Positions 1-8,717 are shown, counted from the stretch's first letter. The stretch is 64,000 nucleotides of DNA from Gammaproteobacteria bacterium (GCA_033344735.1 JAWPMW010000001.1:1742171-1806170), one strand, 5' to 3'. Numbers and translations are program-made. Notes: generated from the sequence alone by a model not told the origin.

Positions 1-854
1 AAACCAGGACAAAATACATCTACAGATTCCATGTTATCCTTCGCCATCGCTTCTAAAGTTTTATCAGTATATGGCTGCAACCACTCTTCACGACCAAAGC
101 GAGATTGGAATGTTAATTTCCATTGCTCTTCATTAAGCTGAAGTTTTTCAGCAATCAAACGTGCGGTTTTGTAACACTGACAATGATAAGGGTCGCCCGC
201 CAACAAATATCTTTTAGGGAGGCCATGAAATGAAAACAATAACACTTGGCTTTGTTCATGTGTCGCCCAATAACGTTGGATTTGATTTGCACAGGCACTG
301 ATATAGTTTTCATCATCCGGATACTGATTGACGAATCTCAACTCTGGCATCCAGCGTAATTTTGCAAACGTACTGGCAACCGCATCAAACGTTGATCCCG
401 TTGTGGATCCTGAGTATTGAGGATACAAAGGCAGCACTAACAATTGAGTGACGTTGTTTTCTTGCATTTTAATAAGAGCAGACTCGATAGAAGGCTTACC
501 ATAACGCATGGCAAAATCTACCTCTATATGTTCAAGATTGTGAGCAGTAAATTTTTCCTTTAACGCAACTAATTGAGACTTAGTATGGACCATCAAAGGG
601 GAGCCTTGTTCTGTCCAAATCTTTGCATAAGTCGCAGCACTTTTACGCGGCCTTATTCTAAGTATCACCAGATTCAATACTAGCCACCACAATGGCCGTG
701 GAAATTCTACGACTCGCGGATCCCATAAAAATTCTGCAAGATATTTACGCAATGCAGTAGGTGTAGCAGCTTCAGGTGTGCCTAAATTGGTAATTAAAAA
801 ACCCAGCTTTTCTGGACTGGTATGGTTATATTCAGATTTCCCTAGATACTTCAT
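1..854 (-). CDS. hemH: Ferrochelatase (3' end beyond window)
   Basis: Ferrochelatase inserts Fe2+ into protoporphyrin IX, the last step of protohaem synthesis, at the cytoplasmic face of the inner membrane. The frame is open from the ATG at 854 to the left window edge, giving 284 residues. Visible hallmarks are LITNLGTPEA near residue 20, FLWDPRVVE near 45, YPQYSGST near 147 and SFHGLPKRY near residue 210 with the catalytic His, followed by GDPYHCQC. The frame stops inside the FCPGF motif, so only the last few dozen residues are missing. It follows an HNH endonuclease gene in the same direction with 54 bp between them. No clear Shine-Dalgarno is seen; a hairpin ends 14 bp before the start codon. 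Confidence 0.95.
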   Translation of the reverse strand, partial: MKYLGKSEYNHTSPEKLGFLITNLGTPEAATPTALRKYLAEFLWDPRVVEFPRPLWWLVLNLVILRIRPRKSAATYAKIWTEQGSPLMVHTKSQLVALKEKFTAHNLEHIEVDFAMRYGKPSIESALIKMQENNVTQLLVLPLYPQYSGSTTGSTFDAVASTFAKLRWMPELRFVNQYPDDENYISACANQIQRYWATHEQSQVLLFSFHGLPKRYLLAGDPYHCQCYKTARLIAEKLQLNEEQWKLTFQSRFGREEWLQPYTDKTLEAMAKDNMESVDVFCPG

Positions 855-868
855 GATTTTTTATGACT

Positions 869-896
869 TTGTATGCTTATTCCAACAAGCATACAA
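869..896. promoter_or_regulatory. 10-bp inverted repeat in the HNH-hemH gap
   Basis: Perfect arms TTGTATGCTT (869-878) and AAGCATACAA (887-896) with an 8-nt spacer lie between the HNH stop and the hemH start. No T-run follows in either direction, so it is unlikely to be a simple terminator. It could be a hairpin in the hemH leader or a dimeric operator. The structure is seen; its role is inferred. Confidence 0.45.
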
Positions 897-908
897 CGAC
901 TAGCGCTT

Positions 909-1499
909 TTACGAAAATTTTCTCAATCTTTCGTGTAGAGGACTTGTACGAGGAAAATGAGCCAAAAGAAATTTCATCTGATCAGCCATCACTTTACGCC
1001 CCTGCAGATAAATATATTCAGCATGGGTAGGCACAAAAGGAACCGCTAATAATTCCATATTGGCTTGTTCAGGCGTGTAGTTTGCTTTCTGATTATTGCA
1101 GCGCTTACATGCAGTAACAACATTATTCCAAATATCTTCACCGCCTTGGCTAATAGGCGTCACATGGTCTCGAGATAAATCCCGACGTCCAAAACGCTCT
1201 CCACAATACATACACAGATGTGCATCGCGTTTAAAAAGAGTTTGGTTATTCAGAGGGGGAATATAACTATCGTGCAGAGACTTATTACTACCATATGTTG
1301 CAATAATCGAATTTACTTCGATGTAACTATGCATCCCAGTCTTTGCATTAACGCCACCATGAACAGTATAGAGCACCTCTCCACATGAATAGGCGACTTG
1401 TTCGGAATAATACAATTTCGTGGCATCCTGGTAATTAATCCATTCCAAGGGCATGCCGGATACATCAGTCCGTAATACTTGTTGCCAAAAAGATTGCAA
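909..1499 (-). CDS. HNH endonuclease family protein
   Basis: A 196-residue protein with a C-terminal HNH nuclease fold. C96-x2-C99 and C131-x2-C134 form a zinc-binding pair of knuckles around DHVTPISQGG (D111, H112) and the NNVVTAC segment (N125-N126), the usual order for the McrA-like HNH family. The first 90 residues have no recognisable domain. Such stand-alone HNH proteins are widespread in Gammaproteobacteria and cyanobacteria and their role is unknown; a DNA-nicking activity is only inferred. It is not next to a methylase, phage or intron, so it is probably a resident gene. It is followed by hemH and preceded by a strong Fur-box match, suggesting iron control of both. Confidence 0.85.
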   Translation of the reverse strand: MQSFWQQVLRTDVSGMPLEWINYQDATKLYYSEQVAYSCGEVLYTVHGGVNAKTGMHSYIEVNSIIATYGSNKSLHDSYIPPLNNQTLFKRDAHLCMYCGERFGRRDLSRDHVTPISQGGEDIWNNVVTACKRCNNQKANYTPEQANMELLAVPFVPTHAEYIYLQGRKVMADQMKFLLAHFPRTSPLHERLRKFS

Positions 1500-1571
1500 A
1501 GCCTTTACTCCAAACTAGCAAGTCGAGTGCTACTCTAATGATAGTGAACCCATCTGGCAAGCTTTATACAC

Positions 1572-1586
1572 TGATAATGATTATGA
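1572..1586. promoter_or_regulatory. Candidate Fur box upstream of HNH-hemH
   Basis: TGATAATGATTATGA matches the 7-1-7 Fur consensus TGATAATnATTATCA at 13 of 14 defined positions. It lies 72 bp before the HNH start codon. The neighbouring gene on the other side ends at 1621 and is transcribed toward the site, so the leftward HNH-hemH unit is the only visible target. A TATAAA-like -10 follows on the minus strand. Confidence 0.6.
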
Positions 1587-1620
1587 AATTTTTATTAAAT
1601 CAAGCTAAACACACAAATAA

Positions 1621-2055
1621 TTAATGTGAATTTTTAGACTTCTGCTTCCAGCGCTTGCGAATCTCTGCCTGCTCTTCTGGAGACAATTGTTTGTACCATT
1701 GATATTTTTGTTTTATTTTAGCGCGTTCTTCAGGTGGCAAAGATTGAAATTTTTTGCGCCGCTCTTGAACTACAGCTTTCTCCTTGGGAGACATATTAGC
1801 CCACCGCTTCAATCTATTTTTAATTTTATTTTTTTTCTCTTCGGGCAATGTGTCCCATTGATTTGATAACTTATTTAAACGTGTGCGCCGCTTAGGTGAA
1901 AGGGTATTCCAGTCGTTTTTTAGCGGAGCAAGTATATTTTGCTGCTTATTACTCAACTCATCCCATGTGATGACATCATCAGCAATAGCGGTTAATGAAA
2001 AACAACACATTACTAATAGAAATAAGCATGACTGTATGAATTTAACTTTATGCAT
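1621..2055 (-). CDS. DUF3106-like exported protein
   Basis: A 144-residue protein. I chose the ATG at 2055 rather than a longer frame because it gives a clean signal peptide (hydrophobic stretch to about residue 25, cut near TAIA/DD) and sits one base after the anti-sigma stop. The mature part is several copies of a charged helical unit with the pattern LSPEErakik+r+++ (for example LPPEERAKIK and LSPEEQAEIR), rich in Lys, Arg and Trp, as in DUF3106. The family is poorly understood. It is the third gene of a sigma/anti-sigma operon, so it may sense or buffer something in the periplasm; that is inference. Confidence 0.75.
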   Translation of the reverse strand: MHKVKFIQSCLFLLVMCCFSLTAIADDVITWDELSNKQQNILAPLKNDWNTLSPKRRTRLNKLSNQWDTLPEEKKNKIKNRLKRWANMSPKEKAVVQERRKKFQSLPPEERAKIKQKYQWYKQLSPEEQAEIRKRWKQKSKNSH

Positions 2056-2056
2056 T

Positions 2057-2419
2057 TCAACTATTTGTTTCTTGTTCTGACAACCACACATAAAAATCAT
2101 ATTGTTCATACAACTCAATGCCAGCATCAGCTTCAAATATTAGGCTATCCACATTGCTCATCACTTCAATATCATTAGCTATATAATTAGGTGAGTTAAC
2201 AAATAAAAATAGTGCAAACATCGACACACAGGCAAAACTTGCAATACTGATCCAGACTGATTTTCGTTGAAGCCAAAGACTACTAGTGTTGTCAGATTCT
2301 AATACTTTTGCACGCGCCATTTGTAGTTTATGGCGTGTGTCCGAATCGATGTCTTGAACTGATTTATCAAGCACCAACTTTATTTGTTGATTGAATTTAT
2401 CTTGTTTAGATTGTTTCAT
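2057..2419 (-). CDS. Small membrane anti-sigma factor (DUF3619-like)
   Basis: A 120-residue protein with an N-terminal cytoplasmic helical part, one membrane segment at about residues 55-74 and a short acidic periplasmic tail. It starts inside the last codons of the ECF sigma factor gene (ATGA overlap at 2416-2419) and ends one base before the DUF3106 gene, so all three are translationally coupled. Size, single membrane span and position match small membrane-bound anti-sigma factors of ECF systems. It would hold the sigma factor at the membrane until released. No zinc-binding anti-sigma motif is seen. The assignment rests mostly on context. Confidence 0.65.
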   Translation of the reverse strand: MKQSKQDKFNQQIKLVLDKSVQDIDSDTRHKLQMARAKVLESDNTSSLWLQRKSVWISIASFACVSMFALFLFVNSPNYIANDIEVMSNVDSLIFEADAGIELYEQYDFYVWLSEQETNS

Positions 2420-3006
2420 CCTACGTCTTCCAATAGTTTTTGTAATGTTTGCAAAGCACGTGACAAATGTGTTTTAACACTTCCAGATGAACACTTCATA
2501 ATATTTGCTGTTTCATTCACACTAAAGCCCTCCCAGACACGCAACAAAAATGTTTGTCTTTGTCTAAGTGATAACTGACTTAGTGCCTGTTGTAATTTTT
2601 CCATGGTCATCTCACTAGTCAACTGTTGCTCAGGCGTGTGTTCTGTACTGGCAACTTGTGAGTTTAGCCAATCCTCATCTGATTCCATCTCAGTTTTAGG
2701 CCAATGCAATTTTGCTCGGACCATGCCCCATCGATGCCAATCTTTGATTTTATTTTGCAATATTCGATAGAACAATGGCCGCCATTCTTCACAAGGTCTA
2801 GCCAAATAATTCTTCATTAACGCCTCCATGGCATCTTGCACTAGATCAAGCGCATCACCACGATGGCGTGTTTCTATCATTGCCATACGAAAAGCCCGCT
2901 GCTCAACAGCACGGTAGAAATCAGCTAGTTCCAGGCGTTGATCTTGTGTAACCTTCAGTACGATTCCCTCATTATTATGTTCTAGAAACATTGGTGATTT
3001 ACTCAA
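2416..3006 (-). CDS. ECF RNA polymerase sigma factor (RpoE-like)
   Basis: A 196-residue sigma-70 family protein with only regions 2 and 4. Region 2 spans about residues 28-75 (YRAVEQRAFRMAM...DLVQDAMEALMKNY). Region 4 spans about 140-190 (LSLRQRQTFLLRVWEGFSVNETA, then the helix-turn-helix IMKCSSGSVKTHLSRAL). A linker of about 60 residues separates them. It directs polymerase to a small regulon, probably including its own operon with the anti-sigma and DUF3106 genes downstream. The listed start is a TTG; an ATG at 2991, five codons in, is equally possible and neither has a clear ribosome-binding site. Confidence 0.85.
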   Translation of the reverse strand: MSKSPMFLEHNNEGIVLKVTQDQRLELADFYRAVEQRAFRMAMIETRHRGDALDLVQDAMEALMKNYLARPCEEWRPLFYRILQNKIKDWHRWGMVRAKLHWPKTEMESDEDWLNSQVASTEHTPEQQLTSEMTMEKLQQALSQLSLRQRQTFLLRVWEGFSVNETANIMKCSSGSVKTHLSRALQTLQKLLEDVG

Positions 3007-3092
3007 TATAGATCGACTTACCTTTATTAACGAACGTTCACTAATATTGGTTGACGAAGACCTTTCACAACAAGTATATGGGCATCTCTTAA

Positions 3093-3298
3093 AGAACTTT
3101 ATTCACAATTAACGTTAAAGTTCTATGAATCTAGCCATGAGATCTAAGATTGTGCATAAATTGCCATAAGTGTATGATTTTTATGCGAGAAAATTTGGCT
3201 GTAATTTAAACAATCTAAAAACTATTGGCTTAAAACGACGTTTTTCGCACTTTATTACCGCCTCTATCCACACAGTTATCCACAGCTTTTGTGGATAG
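3093..3298. other. DnaA-box cluster in the divergent sigma-priA gap
   Basis: The 352-bp gap 3007-3358 has no gene. It holds three exact TTATnCACA boxes: TTATTCACA at 3099-3107 (+), TTATGCACA at 3151-3159 (-) and TTATCCACA at 3276-3284 (+). Two one-mismatch boxes CTATCCACA flank the last at 3264-3272 (+) and 3290-3298 (-). The first box lies in a 9-bp inverted repeat, AGAACTTTA at 3093-3101 with TAAAGTTCT at 3116-3124. The stretch 3160-3240 is very AT-rich. It may be an origin, a DnaA-titrating site or a DnaA-controlled promoter. Confidence 0.6.
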
Positions 3299-3358
3299 TT
3301 TTATGAACGGCAATAGGGATATTTTTGATAATCTTCATGAAGTAATAATCATACACTT

Positions 3359-5554
3359 ATGACAATTAACAAGTTTGCACAAGTTGGCATTGATACGCCG
3401 TTACGAAGATTATTTGATTATCGTATTCCTGACTCTATTTCTGAGCTTCACGTTGGCTGTCGTGTCTTGATTCCATTTGGTAAGCGTTCAGTAGTAGGTA
3501 TTGTAGTTAAGCTAATTGATACGCCCAGTATTGAAGCTAGTCGACTAAAAAACATTCAAGAAAAACTTGATGTTGATGCAATTTTTAATGCTGAATCACT
3601 TGCGCTAATCCGCTGGGCAGCACGTTATTACCAATACCCATTAGGCGCTGCATTATTCAGTGCACTTCCTCCTGCGCTACGCAAATCCAAGCCAGATGAT
3701 AGTCAGTCTACTGAGATTAAGTGGCTAGCAATCAACGACGCTAACGAGAGCTTAAGACGAGCCCCTAAACAAGCTCGCATTCACGCATGGATTAAGCAAC
3801 ATGCTGAAGGAGTCAATAAACAACAAATTAGACAACAGTTTCCAGGCAGCAGTGTGACTATAAAAGCTTTAGAACAACGTGGCTTGATTAAATCAATTGA
3901 AGTAAAAGAACAACAACTCACACAAACGCTTGCTGATAATAAATTACGATTAACAGAAGATCAAAACGACGTCAGCCAAGCCATTATCAATTCGTTGCAT
4001 CAGTTTAGAGTATATTTATTGGAAGGTGTGACTGGAAGTGGTAAGACTGAAGTTTACTTTAGTATTATTTCTCAGGTACTAAAATCACCAAAAGCTCAAG
4101 TGCTTATATTAGTGCCTGAAATTGGTTTAACCCCTCAATTGCATCATCGCCTAGAAAAACATTTTGGCATTGCTATTGGTTTATTACATTCCAACATCAC
4201 TGAGAAACAACGCAAAAAAACTTGGTTAAGCATCACAACTGGCGAAGTGCGTATTATTTTGGGTACACGCTTGGCAGTCTTTACGCCCATTCCTTATTTG
4301 CAGTTGATCGTAGTTGACGAAGAACATGATGCTTCTTTAAAGCAACAAGAAGGTTTTTTATACCACGCACGAGATGTTGCAATATACCGAGCAAAACAAT
4401 TATCTATCCCAGTAATTCTTGGTAGCGCTACTCCTTCATTTGAATCGATTCACAATGCCACATTGGAAAAATTCCAACATTTACATCTAAATAAACGTGC
4501 ACACTCAGATCTCATGCCAAAAATTCAATTTGCAGATATGCGCACTGAGAAAGCAGGGACTATCATATCCAGCCCGCTTAACAACGCGATGCACATACAT
4601 TTACAAGCTGGCAAACAAGTCATTTTGTTCCTCAATCGACGTGGGTATGCCCCAGCATTGCTTTGTCATGATTGTGGCTGGGTAGCCCAGTGCTCCCACT
4701 GTGATTCCAACCTCACATACCACACAAAAATTAATAAATTAATTTGCCATCATTGTGACAGAAAAAAACTCAAACCTGAGCAATGTCCAAAATGCAGCTC
4801 AAATAATCTAATTATGCTGGGCCATGGCACACAACGTATTGAAGAGGTTCTCTCACAACAATTCCCTGCTTACTCTGCGATTCGCTTAGATAGAGACATT
4901 TCCCGTCGCAAAGGCAGTTTAGAAAAGATTTTGGCCGACATTCACCAATTAAATCATCAAATTATAATTGGCACGCAAATTCTTTCTAAAGGCCACGACT
5001 TCCCAGATGTTTCCTTAGTCGGGATATTAGATATTGATTATGGAATTCATAGTACTGATTTTCGTGCGCTAGAACGCAGCGCCCAACTATTAATTCAGGT
5101 TGCTGGGCGCTCAGGAAGACGTAGCACCCAAGGAGAAGTGTTCGTACAAACTCACACTCCCGACCACCCATTACTACAAACCTTGCTTCATTATGGCTAC
5201 CCCACTTTTGCTTCTAAGGCGCTACAAGCACGATCAGAATGGAAGCTACCTCCCTTCTCACACCACATCGCTATTCGTGCTCGTAGCCAAAACAACACTC
5301 ATCTATATATATTTTTGGAAAAGATTGCTGACATAGCACGACAGATGCTACCCACTGAAATAGTCGTTCAAGGTCCAATAACCCCTGCAATGGAAAAGAA
5401 AGCAGGCCAGTTTCGGGCATTTATATTATTAGTTGCTAACCAGCGTGGATTATTCACTCAATCTATTGAAACCTATTTAAATCACATTGAGACTCTTGCG
5501 GAATCTCGCAAGGTAAGATGGAGTATTGATATTGATCCAATCGATAATTTCTGA
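3359..5554 (+). CDS. priA: Primosomal protein N' (PriA helicase)
   Basis: PriA is a 3'-5' superfamily 2 helicase that recognises stalled forks and reloads DnaB. The 731-residue length is normal. The N-terminal 3'-end-binding domain starts the protein. Walker A GVTGSGKT is at 223-230, DEEH at 320-323, and the zinc-binding insert carries eight cysteines at 436, 439, 445, 448, 463, 466, 476 and 479. The QVAGRSGR-type motif VI is present near residue 580. No strong ribosome-binding site precedes the ATG. It is divergent from the sigma factor gene, separated by the DnaA-box cluster, and followed by argS as in Pseudomonas. Confidence 0.97.
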   Translation: MTINKFAQVGIDTPLRRLFDYRIPDSISELHVGCRVLIPFGKRSVVGIVVKLIDTPSIEASRLKNIQEKLDVDAIFNAESLALIRWAARYYQYPLGAALFSALPPALRKSKPDDSQSTEIKWLAINDANESLRRAPKQARIHAWIKQHAEGVNKQQIRQQFPGSSVTIKALEQRGLIKSIEVKEQQLTQTLADNKLRLTEDQNDVSQAIINSLHQFRVYLLEGVTGSGKTEVYFSIISQVLKSPKAQVLILVPEIGLTPQLHHRLEKHFGIAIGLLHSNITEKQRKKTWLSITTGEVRIILGTRLAVFTPIPYLQLIVVDEEHDASLKQQEGFLYHARDVAIYRAKQLSIPVILGSATPSFESIHNATLEKFQHLHLNKRAHSDLMPKIQFADMRTEKAGTIISSPLNNAMHIHLQAGKQVILFLNRRGYAPALLCHDCGWVAQCSHCDSNLTYHTKINKLICHHCDRKKLKPEQCPKCSSNNLIMLGHGTQRIEEVLSQQFPAYSAIRLDRDISRRKGSLEKILADIHQLNHQIIIGTQILSKGHDFPDVSLVGILDIDYGIHSTDFRALERSAQLLIQVAGRSGRRSTQGEVFVQTHTPDHPLLQTLLHYGYPTFASKALQARSEWKLPPFSHHIAIRARSQNNTHLYIFLEKIADIARQMLPTEIVVQGPITPAMEKKAGQFRAFILLVANQRGLFTQSIETYLNHIETLAESRKVRWSIDIDPIDNF

Positions 5555-5615
5555 TTAATTCATACATGATAAATTCAGGTACAATGCAGCGCTTTATATT
5601 ATTTGGGACCAAGCC

Positions 5616-7367
5616 TTGAAGGAACAAATCATCCACGCTATTGCTGATGCACTTGATCAATTATCATCAGAAGGCAAAATTCAAGGTGAATTTTCTGGTG
5701 ACGTTCAAGTCACGCGCAGCAAAGATCCAGCTCATGGTGACTTTGCAAGTAATATTGCATTAGTGTTCGCTAAAAAAATTGGCTTGGCACCTCATCAACT
5801 GGCTGAGCTATTAAGTATTCAATTAAGCTCCTCTGTGATATTTGAAAAAATTGAAATTGCCGGCCCCGGCTTTATTAATTTCTATATAGCTCAAAAAAAT
5901 CACACTCAAGTAATTAGCACTATTCTCTCAGAACAACATAATTATGGTAGCAATACGAATGGCGCTGGAAAGTCCATCCACCTTGAGTATGTATCAGCAA
6001 ATCCTACTGGGCCTTTACATGTTGGACACGGCCGAGGCGCCGCATATGGCGCTACACTAGCTAACTTATATAGCGTAAATGGTTACCAGGTACATCGTGA
6101 ATACTATGTCAATGACGCAGGTCGACAGATGGATATTTTGGCTACTTCAGTATGGCTTCGATATCTTGAACTATGTGGTGCTGAATTTACTTTCCCCAGC
6201 AATGGTTATAAGGGAGATTATATTTGGGATATTGCTGCCACCGCGCATCGTTCGCATTCAGATACATATTTCATAAACCCCACATCATTTAACAAGCAAC
6301 TACCTAAAGATGAACCAGAGGGTGGTGACAAAGAAACGCATATCGATGCGTTGATATCCATTGCCAAAGAAAAATTACAAACTCAAGGCTATTCAGTTTT
6401 CTTTGATTTAGCGATTGATACTATCCTATCCGACATAAAGGATGACTTACATTTGTTTGGTGTAGATTACGAACAGTGGTACTCCGAACGCAGTCTATTT
6501 GAAAGCAATAAAATCAACTCCGTCATAGAAAAGTTAAAAACTAGCAATTACATTTATGAAAAAAATGGTGCTTTATGGTTTGCCTCTTCTAAACTTGGCG
6601 ACGAAAAAGATCGCGTAGTTGTTAGAGAGAATGGTCAACCCACTTATTTTGCTTCTGATATCGCTTATCACGCCGATAAATTTTCTAAAGGCTATTCACA
6701 AATAATTAATATCTGGGGCGCAGACCATCATGGCTATATCGCGAGAGTTAGAGCCGCATTAAAAGCACTAGATCTCGACGACCTCAAACTAAATATTTTG
6801 TTAGTCCAGTTTGCCAATCTTTATCGTGGCAAGGTTAAGCAGCAAATGTCAACACGCTCTGGTGAATTCGTCACTTTGCGTGAACTACGCAAAGAAGTAG
6901 GTTCTGATGCAGCTCGTTTTTTTTATGTCATGCGCAAAAGTGAACAACATTTAGATTTTGACCTAGAGCTTGCCACCTCAACTAGCAATGAAAACCCGAT
7001 GTATTATGTACAATACGCACATGCAAGAATTTGTAGCGTATTAAGACAAACACAGCAGACAGCTGATAATTGTGACTTAGCTGACTTAGAAAGTCTTCTT
7101 ATTGAAGACAGTGAATATAGCTTAATCAATAAAATTGCTGATTACCCTGAATTAATTGCTTCTGCGTGTCACAAGCAAGCACCACATTTATTAGTAAACT
7201 ATTTACGCGAGCTATCACAAAAGTTTCATGGCTATTATAATGAAACACAGTTTCTGGTTGACTCGGAACAACTCAGGACATCCCGTTTATTACTCATTAA
7301 AGCTATTAAACAAGTATTGGTTAACGGATTAAAAATTTTAGGTGTTAACGCTCCAGATAAAATGTAG
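5616..7367 (+). CDS. argS: Arginyl-tRNA synthetase
   Basis: A class I synthetase of 583 residues that charges tRNA-Arg in the cytoplasm. The N-terminal additional domain covers about residues 1-110. The HIGH motif appears as HVGH at 135-138 and the KMSKS counterpart as MSTRSG at 411-416, the usual relaxed ArgS form. The C-terminal helical anticodon-binding domain is complete. The start is a TTG (TTG AAG GAA CAA); no ATG is near, and the N-terminus MKEQIIHAIADAL fits the family. It follows priA by 61 bp and leads into the SPOR gene with an 11-bp gap, so argS and SPOR are probably co-transcribed. Confidence 0.96.
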   Translation: MKEQIIHAIADALDQLSSEGKIQGEFSGDVQVTRSKDPAHGDFASNIALVFAKKIGLAPHQLAELLSIQLSSSVIFEKIEIAGPGFINFYIAQKNHTQVISTILSEQHNYGSNTNGAGKSIHLEYVSANPTGPLHVGHGRGAAYGATLANLYSVNGYQVHREYYVNDAGRQMDILATSVWLRYLELCGAEFTFPSNGYKGDYIWDIAATAHRSHSDTYFINPTSFNKQLPKDEPEGGDKETHIDALISIAKEKLQTQGYSVFFDLAIDTILSDIKDDLHLFGVDYEQWYSERSLFESNKINSVIEKLKTSNYIYEKNGALWFASSKLGDEKDRVVVRENGQPTYFASDIAYHADKFSKGYSQIINIWGADHHGYIARVRAALKALDLDDLKLNILLVQFANLYRGKVKQQMSTRSGEFVTLRELRKEVGSDAARFFYVMRKSEQHLDFDLELATSTSNENPMYYVQYAHARICSVLRQTQQTADNCDLADLESLLIEDSEYSLINKIADYPELIASACHKQAPHLLVNYLRELSQKFHGYYNETQFLVDSEQLRTSRLLLIKAIKQVLVNGLKILGVNAPDKM

Positions 7368-7378
7368 GCGGAAAAATC

Positions 7379-7909
7379 ATGGCACGAACTAATACAAGAA
7401 AAAAAACAAAGTCAAGGTCTAGACCTAACAAACCATTACCTGGATGGGTTTGGCTAGCCACTGGTTTAATTATAGGACTAAGCGCAACATTCCTTCCTTC
7501 AATTAACGAGAAAATTAAACTTGATCAAACAGAAAATATTACAAAAGATAAAACTCCTGTGGCACCCGTCAGCAAACGTACCTTTGACTTTTATACGATT
7601 TTGCCAGAACTAGAAGTTGTAGTAGACAAGAACAGTGATGACTCATCATCAAACTCAAACAAAGAACTTCCTGCAGGAAAATATGTTTTACAGGTCGGCT
7701 CGTTTAAAAGTAGCGATGAGGCAGACAGCTTAAAAGCTCAGTTAGCCTTAATGGGAGTAGAAACTAATATTGAAATTGTAAAAGTAAATACCATTAACTG
7801 GCACCGCGTAAGGGTGGGACCAAGCGAGAATATAGATCAGCTACAATCCACTCAAAAACGACTACGCATTAAAAACATGGATTCTATTCTATTAAAAGTT
7901 CGTGGCTAA
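7379..7909 (+). CDS. SPOR-domain membrane protein (FtsN-like)
   Basis: A 176-residue protein with a basic cytoplasmic N-terminus, one membrane segment at about 22-40, a polar linker and a C-terminal SPOR domain from about residue 104 (KYVLQVGSFKSSDEADSLKAQL ... WHRVRVGP). SPOR domains bind peptidoglycan strands stripped of stem peptides at the division septum. The position after priA-argS matches the FtsN-like gene of Pseudomonas, but FtsN itself is not a safe name because sequence outside the SPOR domain is not conserved. In Pseudomonas the next gene is hslV; here hslV lies 30 kb away on the other strand. Confidence 0.88.
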   Translation: MARTNTRKKTKSRSRPNKPLPGWVWLATGLIIGLSATFLPSINEKIKLDQTENITKDKTPVAPVSKRTFDFYTILPELEVVVDKNSDDSSSNSNKELPAGKYVLQVGSFKSSDEADSLKAQLALMGVETNIEIVKVNTINWHRVRVGPSENIDQLQSTQKRLRIKNMDSILLKVRG

Positions 7910-7931
7910 TCTATACTCCGCTTCCGTCTAA

Positions 7932-8570
7932 TTATTTGTCACACTTACAATCACACTCAGACTCTACCGACTGACTTGGAGTATTAGCATTTTCAAGACG
8001 CTGGATTCTTTCTTCTAATGCATCCATTTTTTGTTTTTGCATGGCGACTTCAACCGATGATAAATCTTTTACAGTAGCAATCTCTTTCACATCCAGGCCT
8101 TGAATTCCTGCAGTAACTAGCTTGCGCGCCTCTTTAGTTTTATTTACATTAGGAGTTAACGCATTACGCGAATCCATTAACTCAAAACTATTGTACTTCC
8201 CTGTCGTTTTACTTTCAGTGACCAGACGAACCATTGGTGAATTGCCGGAAACATCGGTTGATGCTAACTCAGAGTAATTTTCGCTATGTAACACTTCATA
8301 AGTTTTATCTCTCCTACTCCATGAGATAACCGAAAATCCGTTTTCTGTAAAAACAATATGCCCTTTCTCTCTACCTTTTCCACCAGAAAAAAGTCCATGG
8401 CCTTTTTTATTAGGATAATAATAAACATTACTCGATAGAAGGATAGACTCGTCATCGTTGACCACGCCACTGGCCCTTACTTTTCCATAAAACTCTTCAT
8501 TCTCATTCGCTTGGACAAAAGTGGTCATGCTGCTAATCATTAAAAATATAATTACGTAAATTAATTTCAT
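7932..8570 (-). CDS. Uncharacterised exported protein with CDCKC tail
   Basis: I do not recognise this 212-residue protein. It has a clear signal peptide (MKLIYVIIFLMISSMTTFVQA, cut near residue 21). The middle has beta-rich segments, including a Gly/Lys-rich stretch GLFSGGKGREKGHIVF. A coiled coil of about 30 residues (VAMQKQKMDALEERIQRLENA) precedes a short acidic end with clustered cysteines, ECDCKCDK. The tail could bind metal or form disulfides in the periplasm. It is convergent with the SPOR gene and divergent from nadA, with nothing visible that links it to either. Confidence 0.6.
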   Translation of the reverse strand: MKLIYVIIFLMISSMTTFVQANENEEFYGKVRASGVVNDDESILLSSNVYYYPNKKGHGLFSGGKGREKGHIVFTENGFSVISWSRRDKTYEVLHSENYSELASTDVSGNSPMVRLVTESKTTGKYNSFELMDSRNALTPNVNKTKEARKLVTAGIQGLDVKEIATVKDLSSVEVAMQKQKMDALEERIQRLENANTPSQSVESECDCKCDK

Positions 8571-8717
8571 CTAGACTTGTACCCTTAAATTATTTGATTA
8601 ATTTTGATGTCTATAATTATAAGTGAAACTAACTTATTTATAATGCGCTTCTTTGTCTTCACCTTTTTAATCTGTTCAATAATAACTTTGCTTAATCGAC
8701 AAGCACTCATTCATGTA

